Positions 12,318 to 24,389 of a stretch of DNA of 64,000 bases are shown piece by piece. How positions within the stretch are numbered: the first letter of the stretch is position 1; each line of letters begins with the position of its first letter. The notes under the pieces were generated by a model. That model was not told where the DNA came from. It saw only the letters and a list, made by a program, of their open reading frames with translations, and made no database searches. Source of the DNA: Neocallimastix lanati (nom. inval.) (Eukaryota > Neocallimastigomycota > Neocallimastigomycetes > Neocallimastigales > Neocallimastigaceae); contig JACVTC010000101.1 of assembly GCA_016946835.1 (NCBI GenBank), forward strand, positions 490,001 through 554,000. Reading direction: 5' to 3'. A program made the position numbers and the translations under genes.

Positions 12318-12924
12318 TTCTTTTTTTTTTTTTTTAACTTATCCAATTATTATTAGTAATGTTGATGATATATTAATGATATATGTACTATTTAATGATT
12401 TTTTTTCTTTTTTAACAATTAAAATTCAAAAGATTAAATAATAATCCAAAGAGAAAACTTTATATATGTAATATCTAAAATTTTATGGTTTGCTATTTAA
12501 GTTTGCTATTTATTTTATTTTATTTCTTTAAATTATTATTATTATTTAAAATAAAAAGAGTAATAATAATTTCCTATATTTCCAACAAAATACTGGATTT
12601 TATTTTATTTACTGTTCAATAAATAAAATAATTAGTAATAAAAAAAAAGAAAAAAAAAAAAAATGAAATAAAATAAATATATATATATATATTTATTTAT
12701 TTATTTATTTATTTAAAAAATTAAAAAAATAGTATATAATTTGTATTTGTCTACATTTAAAATTTATAATAATGGACTAAATTAATTTTTTAATATACAC
12801 AATATAGTTTATGAATTATATTCAATATTATTTAAAATGGTTTTCTACTTTTAGTTTTATATAATTTCAAATTTTAATTATATTATTTATATCTTTCCTT
12901 AATCTTTTTTTTATTTTTTATAAT

Positions 12925-13233
12925 TTTTTTTTTTTTTATTTTTTAATGAAAATTATTAAATCAATGCTTCCATGTCAACCATTTTGATATTTTAAACCTA
13001 TTTTATAATATATAATTCTTTAATTATTTTATAATAATTTTTGTTATTTGTATTTAATATGATATTTTTTTTTTTACTTCCTTATTTATTAAATAAATAT
13101 AATTAATTATAATAATTTTTCATTTAATTAATATTGTTTCCTAATTAATTTTTAATTTTTTTTTTTTATTTTTTAATGAAAATTATTAAATCAATGCTTC
13201 CATGTCAACCATTTTGATATTTTAAACCTATTT
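12925..13233. repeat. 79-bp direct repeat, two copies 230 bp apart
   Basis: Copies at 12925-13003 and 13155-13233 are identical by eye. Each contains TCAATGCTTCCATGTCAACC, which is unusually GC-rich for its surroundings. No target duplication was recognised. Confidence 0.9.
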
Positions 13234-13674
13234 AAGATTTAAATTGATAAAATTTATAAATTTTTGTAATTATTTGTATATATTAACGTATAAATCATCT
13301 GTTAAAAAAGATATTTAATTATATATTTATAAATTTTATATAATATAATTACTATTTATTTGATATAAAAACATTTTATTATTGATATAGAAAATACTTA
13401 TTTCCATATATACCTTTTATAAATATATCAATTAAATATAATTAATTAAATAAAAATAGAAATTGAGTTAAGATATGTGAAGTAAAATGTATTAAAATGA
13501 ATTTAAAGTTTATTAACATATATTGTATTAGATTAAATGTACAAATCACGATATAAACATATAAATACATGTAATTCACATTATGTAACTCTTAGTACCA
13601 CTTTATAATTTTAATCTAATAAAGTTGACATAAAATCATATCCACAAATAAAAAAAATATATAAAATTTTAATC

Positions 13675-13830
13675 TTTTTTTTTTTCGATTTATAATTTTT
13701 TTTTTTTTTTTCTTCAAATTTTACCATTAAAAAAATTCACATAATTTTTTACTTTTTTTTTTTCGATTTATAATTTTTTTTTTTTTTTTTTCAAATTTTA
13801 CCATTAAAAAAATTCACATAATTTTTTACT
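13675..13830. repeat. tandem duplication of a ~78-bp unit
   Basis: Two adjacent units share CGATTTATAA, a T-run, CAAATTTTACCATTAAAAAA and TTCACATAATTTTTTAC, differing mainly in T-run length. A third partial unit may follow. Confidence 0.85.
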
Positions 13831-13888
13831 TTTTTTTTCTATGGAAATTATTAATATATTTAATGTTTCTTCTTGTATGAAATATTCA

Positions 13889-13932
<44 letters not shown>

Positions 13933-14084
13933 CAATATAATAATAATACTAATATGTATAAAATCATGTATTTATTTATTTTTTATTTTTTATATTTTAT
14001 TTATACTCATAATTATAATTTATGTTTCGCAGGAAATAATTTCGTTCCACATTCCCATATCTTGTGTGTTTTAAATTTATTATT

Positions 14085-14129
<45 letters not shown>

Positions 14130-14570
14130 CCATCTCTCTCTCTCTACATATATATATATATTTAATGAATTATTATTATTATTTTTTTTTTCTGCTTTTA
14201 TCAATTAATTTAATAAATAGATTTATATATCTACACTTTCTTAGTATCATTAATTATATTGTTAATTATTATTGTTTATAATTTTTTTTGTTTTATTTGA
14301 AGTATATGTTAAAAAGTAAAGTAGTTAAAATTATATATAATAATAATAAATAATACTTGATAATTAATATCTTAAATATTATTTATGATATTTCTTTTTA
14401 AAACAATATAACCTTTATATTTAAGTAATTATTATAATTAAATAAATTAGATTAAAAATACTATTTAAATGGTTAAATTTTTTAGTTTAGATAAAATAAA
14501 ATATAAGAATTAACCATTCATCAATAAAATATACCTTTTGTTATGTGATATTCTTGATAATAAAAGAAAA

Positions 14571-15117
14571 TGGGAGAGTTGTATTTCGGAAAATGTGGCT
14601 TTTTAAAATTTAATAAATAAATTAATAAATAATATTAATAAATAAATAATATTAATAAATAAAATAATATTAATAAATAATGTCAATGGATTGCATTTCG
14701 TAACGTGGCTTTATATTAAAGAAGGCGTACTTTATAAACCTTTGATAATTTTTAATAAATAAATAAAAATATTTAAATTTTTAATAAATAATAAAGTAAT
14801 GAAATAATATTTAGTAATATTTAATAAAAAAAATGTTTTAATATCTTTTGTTACAATAATATATAATAATTATTTAATTTTAAAGATATATTTTAATATT
14901 TTTTGTTAAATACTAACAAAATATATAATAAAATATAAAATAATATTTAATTTTAAAGAGATATGTTAATATTTTTTGGTAAAATAATAATAAATATTTA
15001 TAATAAATAATGAGTTTATTTATTTATTTACAATCATTCAAAAAAGAAAAAGATATGAGGCGTTAAATTACGAATAAAATTTAAATTTAAAAGCCATGTC
15101 GAAATGCAACACCTCAC
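14571..15117. mobile_element. MITE-like element of the GCATTTCG family
   Basis: The left end reads GGGAGAGTTGTATTTCGG followed by AAAATGTGGC; the right end is an inverted counterpart (GCCATGTCGAAATGCAACAC at about 15093-15112). A second direct motif, TTGCATTTCGTAACGTGGC, lies at 14691-14709. The interior is AT-rich with no ORF. The imperfect terminal inverted repeats suggest a non-autonomous DNA transposon, but no target duplication was confirmed. Confidence 0.5.
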
Positions 15118-15173
15118 AATGTCAATATAGAGTTAAGAATTTTCTTTTTTTATTATTATTATTATTTTAAATT

Positions 15174-16165
15174 TAGTGGGTTTCTCAATTTCTCAATCCA
15201 ATCGTACTTTTGTATGTGGCTTGTTTATAATAATTAAATAAATAAATAATAAATATTCTTTTTTTATATATATAATTTATTAATATTACAAATTGTAAAA
15301 ATAATTTTTTATAATTCTTTTTTAGTAGAACATATTAATATTTCTTTTGAAATAGTTATTTATTAATATTTAATTGTAAAAATATCTTATTATTTCTTTT
15401 AAAATAATAATTATTTATATATTTATTTATGATTGTATAGAATATCTTAAAAATGTATGGCTTTATCTTTAATTTTATGTTTTACATTTGATATAGATGC
15501 ATCAAATTCTTTTTCAAGATGATTATGTAAACTTTCAAATTTTAAAATTTCCTTCTAATCATTTTAAATAATGATTGATTTGCATTTAAAGTTTTTATAT
15601 TCAGTATATCTATATACATAGTTATTATTATTTTTTATTTGATGAAAAATTAAACTTTAATTTTTTGTTAATAATAATTTATTCTTTTCCCCGATTAGTT
15701 TCACTTAATTCAATATTTATATTTTCTTCTATTTATAATAAAATATTTTTATTAAGTATTTAAATAAGTATATTTAATTATATATGCTATGGTTAAAAAT
15801 CTTTTAAATAAATATATATATTGTTTTATAATTTTTAATTAAAGGAAAAGTTTTTATTATATTATTTGTTATTAATACTAAGTTATTTAATATTTATTTT
15901 ATTTATAATGAATAAATTAATTTTAATTTTTTAGTTTTTTTTTTAATTATAAAGTGTTTATAAGAAAATATTTTATTTTTTACATACAAGAAAATTAAAC
16001 ATTAATATAATTATTTATTATTTTTATTTAATTATTTTATATATATATTCAATTATTTAAATTTAATTATTCAATTATTCAATTGTAAAAAATTATTTTT
16101 ACAATTGAATATTATTTATTTAATTATAAAAAAAAAATACCCCACATTGCGAAATGCACTAATAG
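15174..16165. repeat. degenerate GCATTTCG-family copy or neighbour
   Basis: The left side has CGTACTTTTGTATGTGGC, a weak version of the family motif (about 15205-15222); the right side has the inverted motif ACATTGCGAAATGCACTAAT (about 16144-16163). The interior carries fragments with coding flavour on the minus strand. Boundaries are uncertain. Confidence 0.35.
15456..15561 (-). pseudogene. short coding-like relic
   Basis: A minus-strand open stretch of about 34 codons, bounded by stops, reads FESLHNHLEKEFDASISNVK and then HKIKDKAIHF. It looks more like protein than random AT DNA; a further fragment (INIELSETNRGKE) lies at about 15690-15740. The family is unknown; it may be debris of the repeat element around it. 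Confidence 0.25.
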
Positions 16166-16205
16166 AGATACTATTTTTTCGTTAATTTTAGTTTCATATC
16201 AATAA

Positions 16206-18953
16206 GAAATAAAAATAAAATAAAATAAAATAAAATAAATAGTAGAATATTAATATAAAGTACAGATAATAAAATAAAATAAAATAAAATAAAATAAATA
16301 GTAGAATATTAATATAAAGTACAGATTGAATAAAATAAAATAAAATAAAATAAAATAAAATAAATAGTAGAATATGTATATAAAGTACAGAATAAAATAA
16401 AATAAAATAAATAGTAGAATATGTATATAAAGTACAGAATAAAATAAAATAAAATAAATAGTAGAATATGTATATAAAGTACAGAATAAAATAAAATAAA
16501 ATAAATAGTAGAATATGTATATAAAGTACAGAATAAAATAAAATAAAATAAATAGTAGAATATGTATATAAAGTACAGAATAAAATAAAATAAAATAAAT
16601 AGTAGAATATGTATATAAAGTACAGAATAAAATAAAATAAAATAAATAGTAGAATATGTATATAAAGTACAGAATAAAATAAAATAAAATAAATAGTAGA
16701 ATATGTATATAAAGTACAGAATAAAATAAAATAAAATAAATAGTAGAATATGTATATAAAGTACAGAATAAAATAAAATAAAATAAATAGTAGAATATGT
16801 ATATAAAGTACAGAATAAAATAAAATAAAATAAATAGTAGAATATGTATATAAAGTACAGATTGAATAAAATAAAATAAAATAAATAGTAGAATATGTAT
16901 ATAAAGTACAGATTGAATAAAATAAAATAAATAGTAGAATATGTATATAAAGTACAGATTGAATAAAATAAAATAAAATAAAATAAAATAAAATAAATAG
17001 TAGAATATGTATATAAAGTACAGATTGAATAAAATAAAATAAAATAAATAGTAGAATATGTATATAAAGTACAGATTGAATAAAATAAAATAAATAGTAG
17101 AATATGTATATAAAGTACAGAATAAAATAAAATAAAATAAATAGTAGAATATGTATATAAAGTACAGATTGAATAAAATAAAATAAAATAAAATAAAATA
17201 AAATAAATAATAGAATATGTATATAAAGTACAGATTGAATAAAATAAAATAAAATAAAATAAAATAAAATAAATAGTAGAATATGTATATAAAGTACAGA
17301 TTGAATAAAATAAAATAAAATAAAATAAATAGTAGAATATGTATATAAAGTACAGAATAAAATAAAATAAAATAAATAGTAGAATATGTATATAAAGTAC
17401 AGATTGAATAAAATAAAATAAAATAAAATAAAATAAAATAAATAGTAGAATATGTATATAAAGTACAGAATAAAATAAAATAAAATAAATAGTAGAATAT
17501 GTATATAAAGTACAGAATAAAATAAAATAAAATAAATAGTAGAATATGTATATAAAGTACAGAATAAAATAAAATAAAATAAATAGTAGAATATGTATAT
17601 AAAGTACAGAATAAAATAAAATAAAATAAATAGTAGAATATGTATATAAAGTACAGAATAAAATAAAATAAAATAAATAGTAGAATATGTATATAAAGTA
17701 CAGATTGAATAAAATAAAATAAAATAAAATAAAATAAAATAAATAGTAGAATATGTATATAAAGTACAGAATAAAATAAAATAAAATAAATAGTAGAATA
17801 TGTATATAAAGTACAGAATAAAATAAAATAAAATAAATAGTAGAATATGTATATAAAGTACAGAATAAAATAAAATAAAATAAATAGTAGAATATGTATA
17901 TAAAGTACAGAATAAAATAAAATAAAATAAATAGTAGAATATGTATATAAAGTACAGAATAAAATAAAATAAAATAAATAGTAGAATATGTATATAAAGT
18001 ACAGAATAAAATAAAATAAAATAAATGGTAGAATATGTATATAAAGTACAGAATAAAATAAAATAAAATAAATAGTAGAATATGTATATAAAGTACAGAA
18101 TAAAATAAAATAAAATAAATAGTAGAATATGTATATAAAGTACAGAATAAAATAAAATAAAATAAATAGTAGAATATGTATATAAAGTACAGAATAAAAT
18201 AAAATAAAATAAATAGTAGAATATGTATATAAAGTACAGAATAAAATAAAATAAAATAAATAGTAGAATATGTATATAAAGTACAGAATAAAATAAAATA
18301 AAATAAATAGTAGAATATGTATATAAAGTACAGAATAAAATAAAATAAAATAAATAGTAGAATATGTATATAAAGTACAGATTGAATAAAATAAAATAAA
18401 TAGTAGAATATGTATATAAAGTACAGATTGAATAAAATAAAATAAAATAAAATAAAATAAAATAAATAGTAGAATATGTATATAAAGTACAGAATAAAAT
18501 AAAATAAAATAAATAGTAGAATATGTATATAAAGTACAGAATAAAATAAAATAAAATAAATAGTAGAATATGTATATAAAGTACAGATTGAATAAAATAA
18601 AATAAAATAAAATAAAATAAAATAAATAGTAGAATATGTATATAAAGTACAGAATAAAATAAAATAAAATAAATAGTAGAATATGTATATAAAGTACAGA
18701 ATAAAATAAAATAAAATAAATAGTAGAATATGTATATAAAGTACAGAATAAAATAAAATAAAATAAATAGTAGAATATGTATATAAAGTACAGATTGAAT
18801 AAAATAAAATAAAATAAAATAAAATAAATAGTAGAATATGTATATAAAGTACAGATTGAATAAAATAAAATAAAATAAATAGTAGAATATGAATATAATG
18901 TACAGATTGAATAAAATAAAATAAAATAAAATAAAATAAAATAAAATAAAGAA
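16206..18953. repeat. 47-bp minisatellite array, roughly 55-60 units
   Basis: A near-perfect tandem array. The unit is a 26-bp core (TAGTAGAATATGTATATAAA then GTACAG) plus AATAAAATAAAATAAAATAAA; the 47-bp period was checked at 16461 and 16508. Units vary by an ATTG insertion after the core and by the number of AAAAT pentamers (2 to about 6). The leftmost units (about 16206-16370) carry TATTAATATAAAG instead of TATGTATATAAAG; the last units include TATGAATATAATG. It contains no ORF of note. Confidence 0.97.
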
Positions 18954-19163
18954 AAATAATAATATTAAAATAAAAAATTTGTTATGATGAATTAGAAAAA
19001 AAATTTTTTTGATGGAGGTATGATGACAATAATATATTTATTATACAATATAATAATTAATAAATAAAATAAATTTATTATTTATTATTAATAAAAATAA
19101 ATAATAAATATATTAAGTTTACAATTTTTGATAATATTATTTATATAAACTTTTATCTTTTAA

Positions 19164-19976
19164 TACTATATTAATTTTTTTTTTTTTTTTTTTTTATTTC
19201 TGATGTGTATCGCCCTATGCCCCCCTCAAGACATGGGAATATTAAGGTAGTCACAACACTTTGGTGGATATAATCCTTACTGGACAGCCTTACTGTTTAT
19301 TCAACATTGGCGCTCTAACCATACATATTATTGCTGAGATTTTCTAACACGATTTTTCTCGGAATGCTTTTTCTGTGCCTAACTCCCTAGAAGCGAGGCT
19401 AGAGTAACCTAACCCAATTGAGTCACGTGCTAGCCCACTTGGTAATAATATTTAGTTAGTAGATTGATTATTCGTAGATTAGCTACGTGCATATGAACCC
19501 ATATGCTAGAAATTCCCTCGTAAGTATATTAATGACAGTTACTAGCGCAACCCTCTCAGGCCCACTGTTAGGACAGTATCTAGTCTATAATACTCCGGAA
19601 TTTAAGAATATAATATATATGAGGGGAGAGTTGCATTTCCCCAAATTGCATTTCGCCACGTGGCGTAGTATTAAAATGTTGTATATCCCCAAGTTGTATT
19701 TCCCCAAGTTGCATTTCGACATATTGCATTTCGACATGTGAAGTATTGATATAAATAAATGAATAAATAAATAAATATTAATTCAAAATAATTTTTTTTA
19801 AAATTGTTTTTATGCGATATTAATAATATTTAATTTTATTTATTGATTTATTTATTTATTTAATAATTTTCAATTTGGCGAAATGCAACCCGGCGAAATG
19901 CCCCACACCCATATATGGGAAACCCTAACCACCATCTTCAGTAAAACCAGGAAAAAAAACTACTATATTAATTGAT
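19164..19976 (-). mobile_element. poly(A)-tailed retroposon between 13-bp direct repeats
   Basis: TACTATATTAATT occurs at 19164-19176 and 19961-19973 and flanks about 785 bp. On the minus strand the insert ends with an A-run of about 20 against the left repeat. The interior 19200-19620 is GC-rich, unlike all surrounding DNA. An uninterrupted version of the target is present at about 20083-20130. Poly(A) plus a long target duplication is typical of target-primed reverse transcription (LINE-driven SINE or processed RNA). No ORF was recognised; a TGGTGGTTAGG stretch near the minus-strand 5' end resembles a Pol III box A. The 5' third (19622-19912 on the plus strand) holds GCATTTCG-family motifs. 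Confidence 0.6.
19622..19912. repeat. GCATTTCG-family motif cluster with inverted ends
   Basis: Starts GGGGAGAGTTGCATTTCCCC, has further GCATTTCG motifs at about 19647, 19711 and 19728, and ends with inverted motifs TTTGGCGAAATGCAACCC and GGCGAAATGCCCC (about 19875-19903). Same family as 14571-15117 and 62410-62890. Confidence 0.6.
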
Positions 19977-20225
19977 AAAAGTTTATCTATAATAAATTTT
20001 TTCTTCTAAACCTTAAATTTTCAAAATTAAAAAAAAAAAATTTTTTTTTTTTTTTTTTTGTTAATCTTTATAATATTATTTATAGAAAGTTTTATCTTTT
20101 AATACTATATTAATTGAGAAAAAATTATCTGTAATAAACTTTCTCTTCTAAACCTTAAATTTTTAAAAATAAAGAAAAAAAAATTTTTTTTTTTTTTTTT
20201 TTTTTTTGGTTAATCTTTATAATTA
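19961..20225. repeat. tandem ~135-bp host repeat
   Basis: Two copies of a segment containing AATACTATATTAATTGA.., TTCTTCTAAACCTTAAATTT and an A/T-run then GTTAATCTTTATAAT (about 19961-20070 and 20098-20222). The left part of the first copy lies at 19133-19176, separated by the retroposon, so the duplication predates the insertion. Confidence 0.75.
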
Positions 20226-20315
20226 ATTATGGATATTAAGGAATATATATATATATAAAAAGAAAAAAAACAATAATAAATTAATACAGAAGTAATAATT
20301 GAAAATTATTTAATT

Positions 20316-20901
20316 ATGATAACTTGGTTACAATTTATTGTTATTGTATTTCTTTTAATTCAATGTAAATTTTTTTATATAATACTTCTTATAAATATAT
20401 ATCTATTATATCAAATTGAATAATTAAATATATATATATATAAAAAAAAAAAAAAAAAAAAGATATAGGAAATGCAAAATTGATATTAAATGGTTTAGCG
20501 TTTAACTTTGATAGATATAACACTTTTTATGATTCAGTTATAAAAGAATTTAACAAATTTGCTAATGAAACTAATCAAGATATTGAAATTGAATTAAACC
20601 TTATCAGTAGTGATAGTGTCGGAACATCACTTGATAATTCTAGGTCAATGATAGAAGCGGTACTTAAGAATAAAGCTGATAAATATGATTTATATTTTTA
20701 TGAAACAACTTATATATCACTATATGGTTCTTATTTGTTAAATTTAAATCAATATCTTTCTGAAGATTTTATTGATATGTATGATCCAAAATTAATATCA
20801 TCATTATGTCTATTCGATAATAATTTAATTGGAATTGTAATATTGGCTTTAAAAATTTTATAATTTATATATATAATATTTATATATTTTTCAAGTATAA
20901 T

Positions 20902-20938
<37 letters not shown>

Positions 20939-23339
20939 AATTATATAAATAAATCAAATATTTCATTTATTATTCTATATGTATTATTTTTTTTATATGA
21001 TTTTTTTTTTTTAGCCAATTTTTTTACTTTATACAGGATTTTACGCACATGGTCCACTTCTACAGAAATACAATAAACCAATACCGAAAACATGGGATGA
21101 AATGATAGAAACTGGTAAATACATTTTAAATGAAGAAAGAAAAAGTAACAATACTGATAATACATTAACAGGATATAATGGATTATTTAATGGTACAAAT
21201 AATTTTTTTTATACAAGTTTAGGAATTTAAAAAAAAAATTGTATATTAAAAAATTTCAATTTTTTTAACTAATATATTTGTTACAAATTTATTAAAAAAA
21301 AAAAAAAAATAAAACAAAAACAAAACAAACAAACAAATAAATAAATAAATAAAAAAAATAGACAATGAACAAGGTATTCTCTCAATTATAGAATTTATAT
21401 ATTCTTTTAGAGATTCTGTTGATGCAAGTTTTCCTAAAGTAGAAAGTCCATCATTTATTAAGGCATTAGAAACAATGAAAAAAATAAAAGAAGAATTATC
21501 ATCAGGTATGATCTGGCTTTCAACATATATATATATATATAGATAAATAAATATATAAATGTATATAATAAAATTAAGTAAATATATATATATAAAACAA
21601 ATATTATCAAATTAATAATTTTTCGTATATTTTAAATCCATAAAAAAAAAGAATGTTTAAATAATTGATACCTGGTATATATATATATATATACATATAC
21701 ATTTATATTATATATATATTATTTATTTATTTATTACTTTGCAGATGAAGAATTTAGGTCTAATGAAGGTTATACAATGGATAAAATTATACATGGTAAT
21801 TCAATATTTTTAAAATATTGGATTCTAGGAGAACCGATCATTAATGAAATACCATATATTATAACAAATTTACCAGGATCAAAAGAAGGTATATCAACTT
21901 CAATACCTTCTGGATGTAACATAGGTATTTATGGGAAAATTGAAGAAGAAAAAATAGAAGCTGCAGTTACAGCTCTTAAATTTATTTCATCAAAAGAAGT
22001 TCAAAGAGAATATTTGAAAAGACGTCTAGTAATAAGTGCAATAAATTCATTGTATGATGAAAAAGAGGTTTGTGAAGTATCCGATTGTGAATTGTTTAAA
22101 AATATGCAACCAGCAAATAATCCTAATTTCTCTTTAAATAATAATAAAGAAGAGTTAACCTATATTAGAAAATATATATATAAATATTTGTATAAGGATG
22201 CAACAATTGATGAAGTAATAAAAAATATTATAGATATAACAAAAATATATGTTATTAGTTTGGATACAACATACTCTTATGTAGGTTTAATAAGTTCAAT
22301 TTTGATCTTAGTATCTATTATTTTCATGTTGATATTATTAATTCCTTTATTCCGAGAAAACTTTAATCCATTTTTCAAATATTTTTCCACTGATTTTTGG
22401 ATAATTTCAGTCTTTGGATCCATTGCTATTCTCTGTATTCCCTTTACATATTTTGGAGAAATAACAAAAATGAATTGTTATTTACGTTCATTAATTCAAT
22501 CATTAGGAATTTCATTAACCTTTATACCAATTTTATATAATTTAGTAGAAAAATTCCCCAATCAAAATCAACTATCTATATGGGTTAAAAAATATAAATA
22601 CAGATTCCTTTTCTTTTTCATTATTTTAGATATTATTTGGAATAGCTTATTATTAATTGAACCCTATAAGATTGAAGAAGTCAAAGTTGAGGATGGACAA
22701 AATTTTAAAATTTGTATATCAATGAGTACATTATGTAAAGTAATTGTTATACTGAAATGGATATACATATTTATTCTATTTTTCATTGAAATATTTTTAA
22801 TTTTCATTGAATGGAATATTCAAGTCTTTCATTATGAATTAAAATTTTTTGTGACAGTCATATATATTGATATTCTCTTTATGCTTTTTATAATTTGTTT
22901 TACTTTCGTATTAATTCAAAATTATGTTGAATATTATTTAGTTCATTTTATTATTCATTTTATTATTGCTATTACCAATTATATACTTATATATGGATTT
23001 AGGTTATTATTTGCGTTTTTAAGAAAAAAAGACGTAAAAATTCAATTTATAAATACAATTAATAAAGAATTTATTGAAAAAGATGGTCTTGAATTAAAAA
23101 AAAATTCTCCATCAACATTCATTCAATCCAGCTGTATTAATGAAGATAATGATATAAATTTAGAATCTAACTACTTTTCTACTGCTAATATTAATAATGG
23201 AAACAGTAATAATACTTTTAATAGTGAAAATGAGGATCATTCACGTTTATCAAGATCAAAAATGCTTTTAAAAATAATAGATTATCATTACAATGCAGAC
23301 TCAATGTATTTTTCAAATACTAATTCGAATTTTAAATAA
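20316..23339 (+). CDS. solute-binding-domain / family C 7TM receptor, 5 exons
   Basis: I join 20316-20364, 20463-20836, 21015-21192, 21362-21505 and 21745-23339 (2340 nt, 779 aa plus stop). All introns are GT..AG with matching phases; intron 1 must use the AG at 20461-20462, since the next AG creates a stop. Residues 1-16 are a hydrophobic signal peptide (MITWLQFIVIVFLLIQ). Residues ~20-420 resemble a bacterial extracellular solute-binding (sugar ABC-type) domain, with LQKYNKPIPKTWDEMIETGK, GYNGLF, GNSIFLKYW and KFISSKEVQREYL. From about residue 425 follow seven TM segments of the GABA-B/family C type, then a Ser/Asn-rich cytosolic tail. Such fusions are characteristic of gut fungi and suggest sensing of an external sugar or small molecule at the cell surface; ligand and coupling are unknown. 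Confidence 0.85.
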
Positions 23340-23745
23340 ATAAATAATTAATTTTTTTTTTTTTTAATATTTATTTTTATTTTGATTAAAAATATTTACT
23401 AATCTTTTACTTTCAACCTAAATATTTAATATAAAAAACAAAAAAATAAATTGTATTGTTATTTATTTATATTATAATTAAAAAATATTAAAATATAAAT
23501 TATAATTTTTATAATAATATTGAAATAATGTATATAATACTTATTTTTTTTTTTTTTTTAAAAAAAAAAATTAATTTATAAGTAAAAAAGAAAAATGATT
23601 TCAAAAGATAAAAAATTGAATAAATATATAAATATATATAAATAAATATATATAATAAATGTATTAAAATATTTATTAATATTTTTTTATATAACTAATA
23701 AATAAATATAATCAAAATATATTATTATTTTTTAATAAATCAAAT

Positions 23746-23781
<36 letters not shown>

Positions 23782-23969
23782 AATTATAATTTAAAAAATA
23801 ATAAACTGATTAAATTTATAAAGTTATAGAAGAGGAAATTATAGTTGATATTATATTTAATTTATTATTTAAGTACTTCAAACGATAAAAAAAAATATAA
23901 ATAAATGAGAAAATTGTATTTTGAAAAAAAAAGATATAACCTTATTAAAAAAAAATTAAATTATCTTTA
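23340..23969. other. intergenic, left flank of copia-1
   Basis: AT-rich with long T runs and no gene. From about 23888 to 23969 it matches 44819-44899 (AGAAAATTGTATTTT.., TTAAATTATCTTTAG), i.e. copia-1 landed in a copy of that repeat. Confidence 0.7.
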
Positions 23970-23974
23970 GTTTT

Positions 23975-24306
23975 TTTTTCAAAAATAAGTTAATAAAAAC
24001 TTATTTAAAATATCAATAATTAGACACGTAAAATTTACAAAATAAATATTTATTTGATTTTATAATTATGTCTTTGTTAGAGGTATTTTATTATAAGATC
24101 AAAAGTATATTTTTAAAATTTAACATAATTACTCAGTTTTATACTTTTTAGAATGTTATAAATATAATTTATTGGTTATTACAATATTAAGAATAAATTA
24201 ATAATTATCAGTTTTATACTTTTTAGAATGTTATAAATATAATTTATTGGTTATTACAATATTAAGATTAATTAGTAATTATTTTAATAATTTGTTATTT
24301 TTGACA
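23975..24306 (-). repeat. copia-1 3' LTR with internal 75-bp duplication
   Basis: Matches 29801-30059 along its length, but contains a tandem duplication of about 75 bp (CAGTTTTATACTTTTTAGAA.., starts about 24133 and 24208) absent from the other LTR. The LTRs also differ by point changes. Confidence 0.85.
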
Positions 24307-24389
24307 CTCCCTCAAAAATCTAACTTCAAAAAAAAATTTTTTATTAATAAGAGAAAAAAAAAAAGAAGATAGATTTTAATTCAATTTCT

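Larger units (their letters stand above)
12318..14570. other. gene-free AT-rich DNA with small duplications
   Basis: No gene recognised. ORFs in this stretch are translations of poly-A/poly-T and simple repeats. It contains two separate duplications described below. Confidence 0.65.

Noticed and set aside
13841-14208. Lys-, Phe- and Asn-rich ORFs
   Set aside because: Products of poly-A/poly-T runs and simple repeats without coding signature.
16206-18953. CRISPR array
   Set aside because: Tandem units abut and the spacer parts are the same pentamer repeat, with no unique spacers; the organism is a eukaryote.
19487-19741. 84-aa ORF in the GC-rich island
   Set aside because: It is composed of the repeated GCATTTCG motif in translation (KLHFATW, KLYFPKLHFD) and has no independent support.
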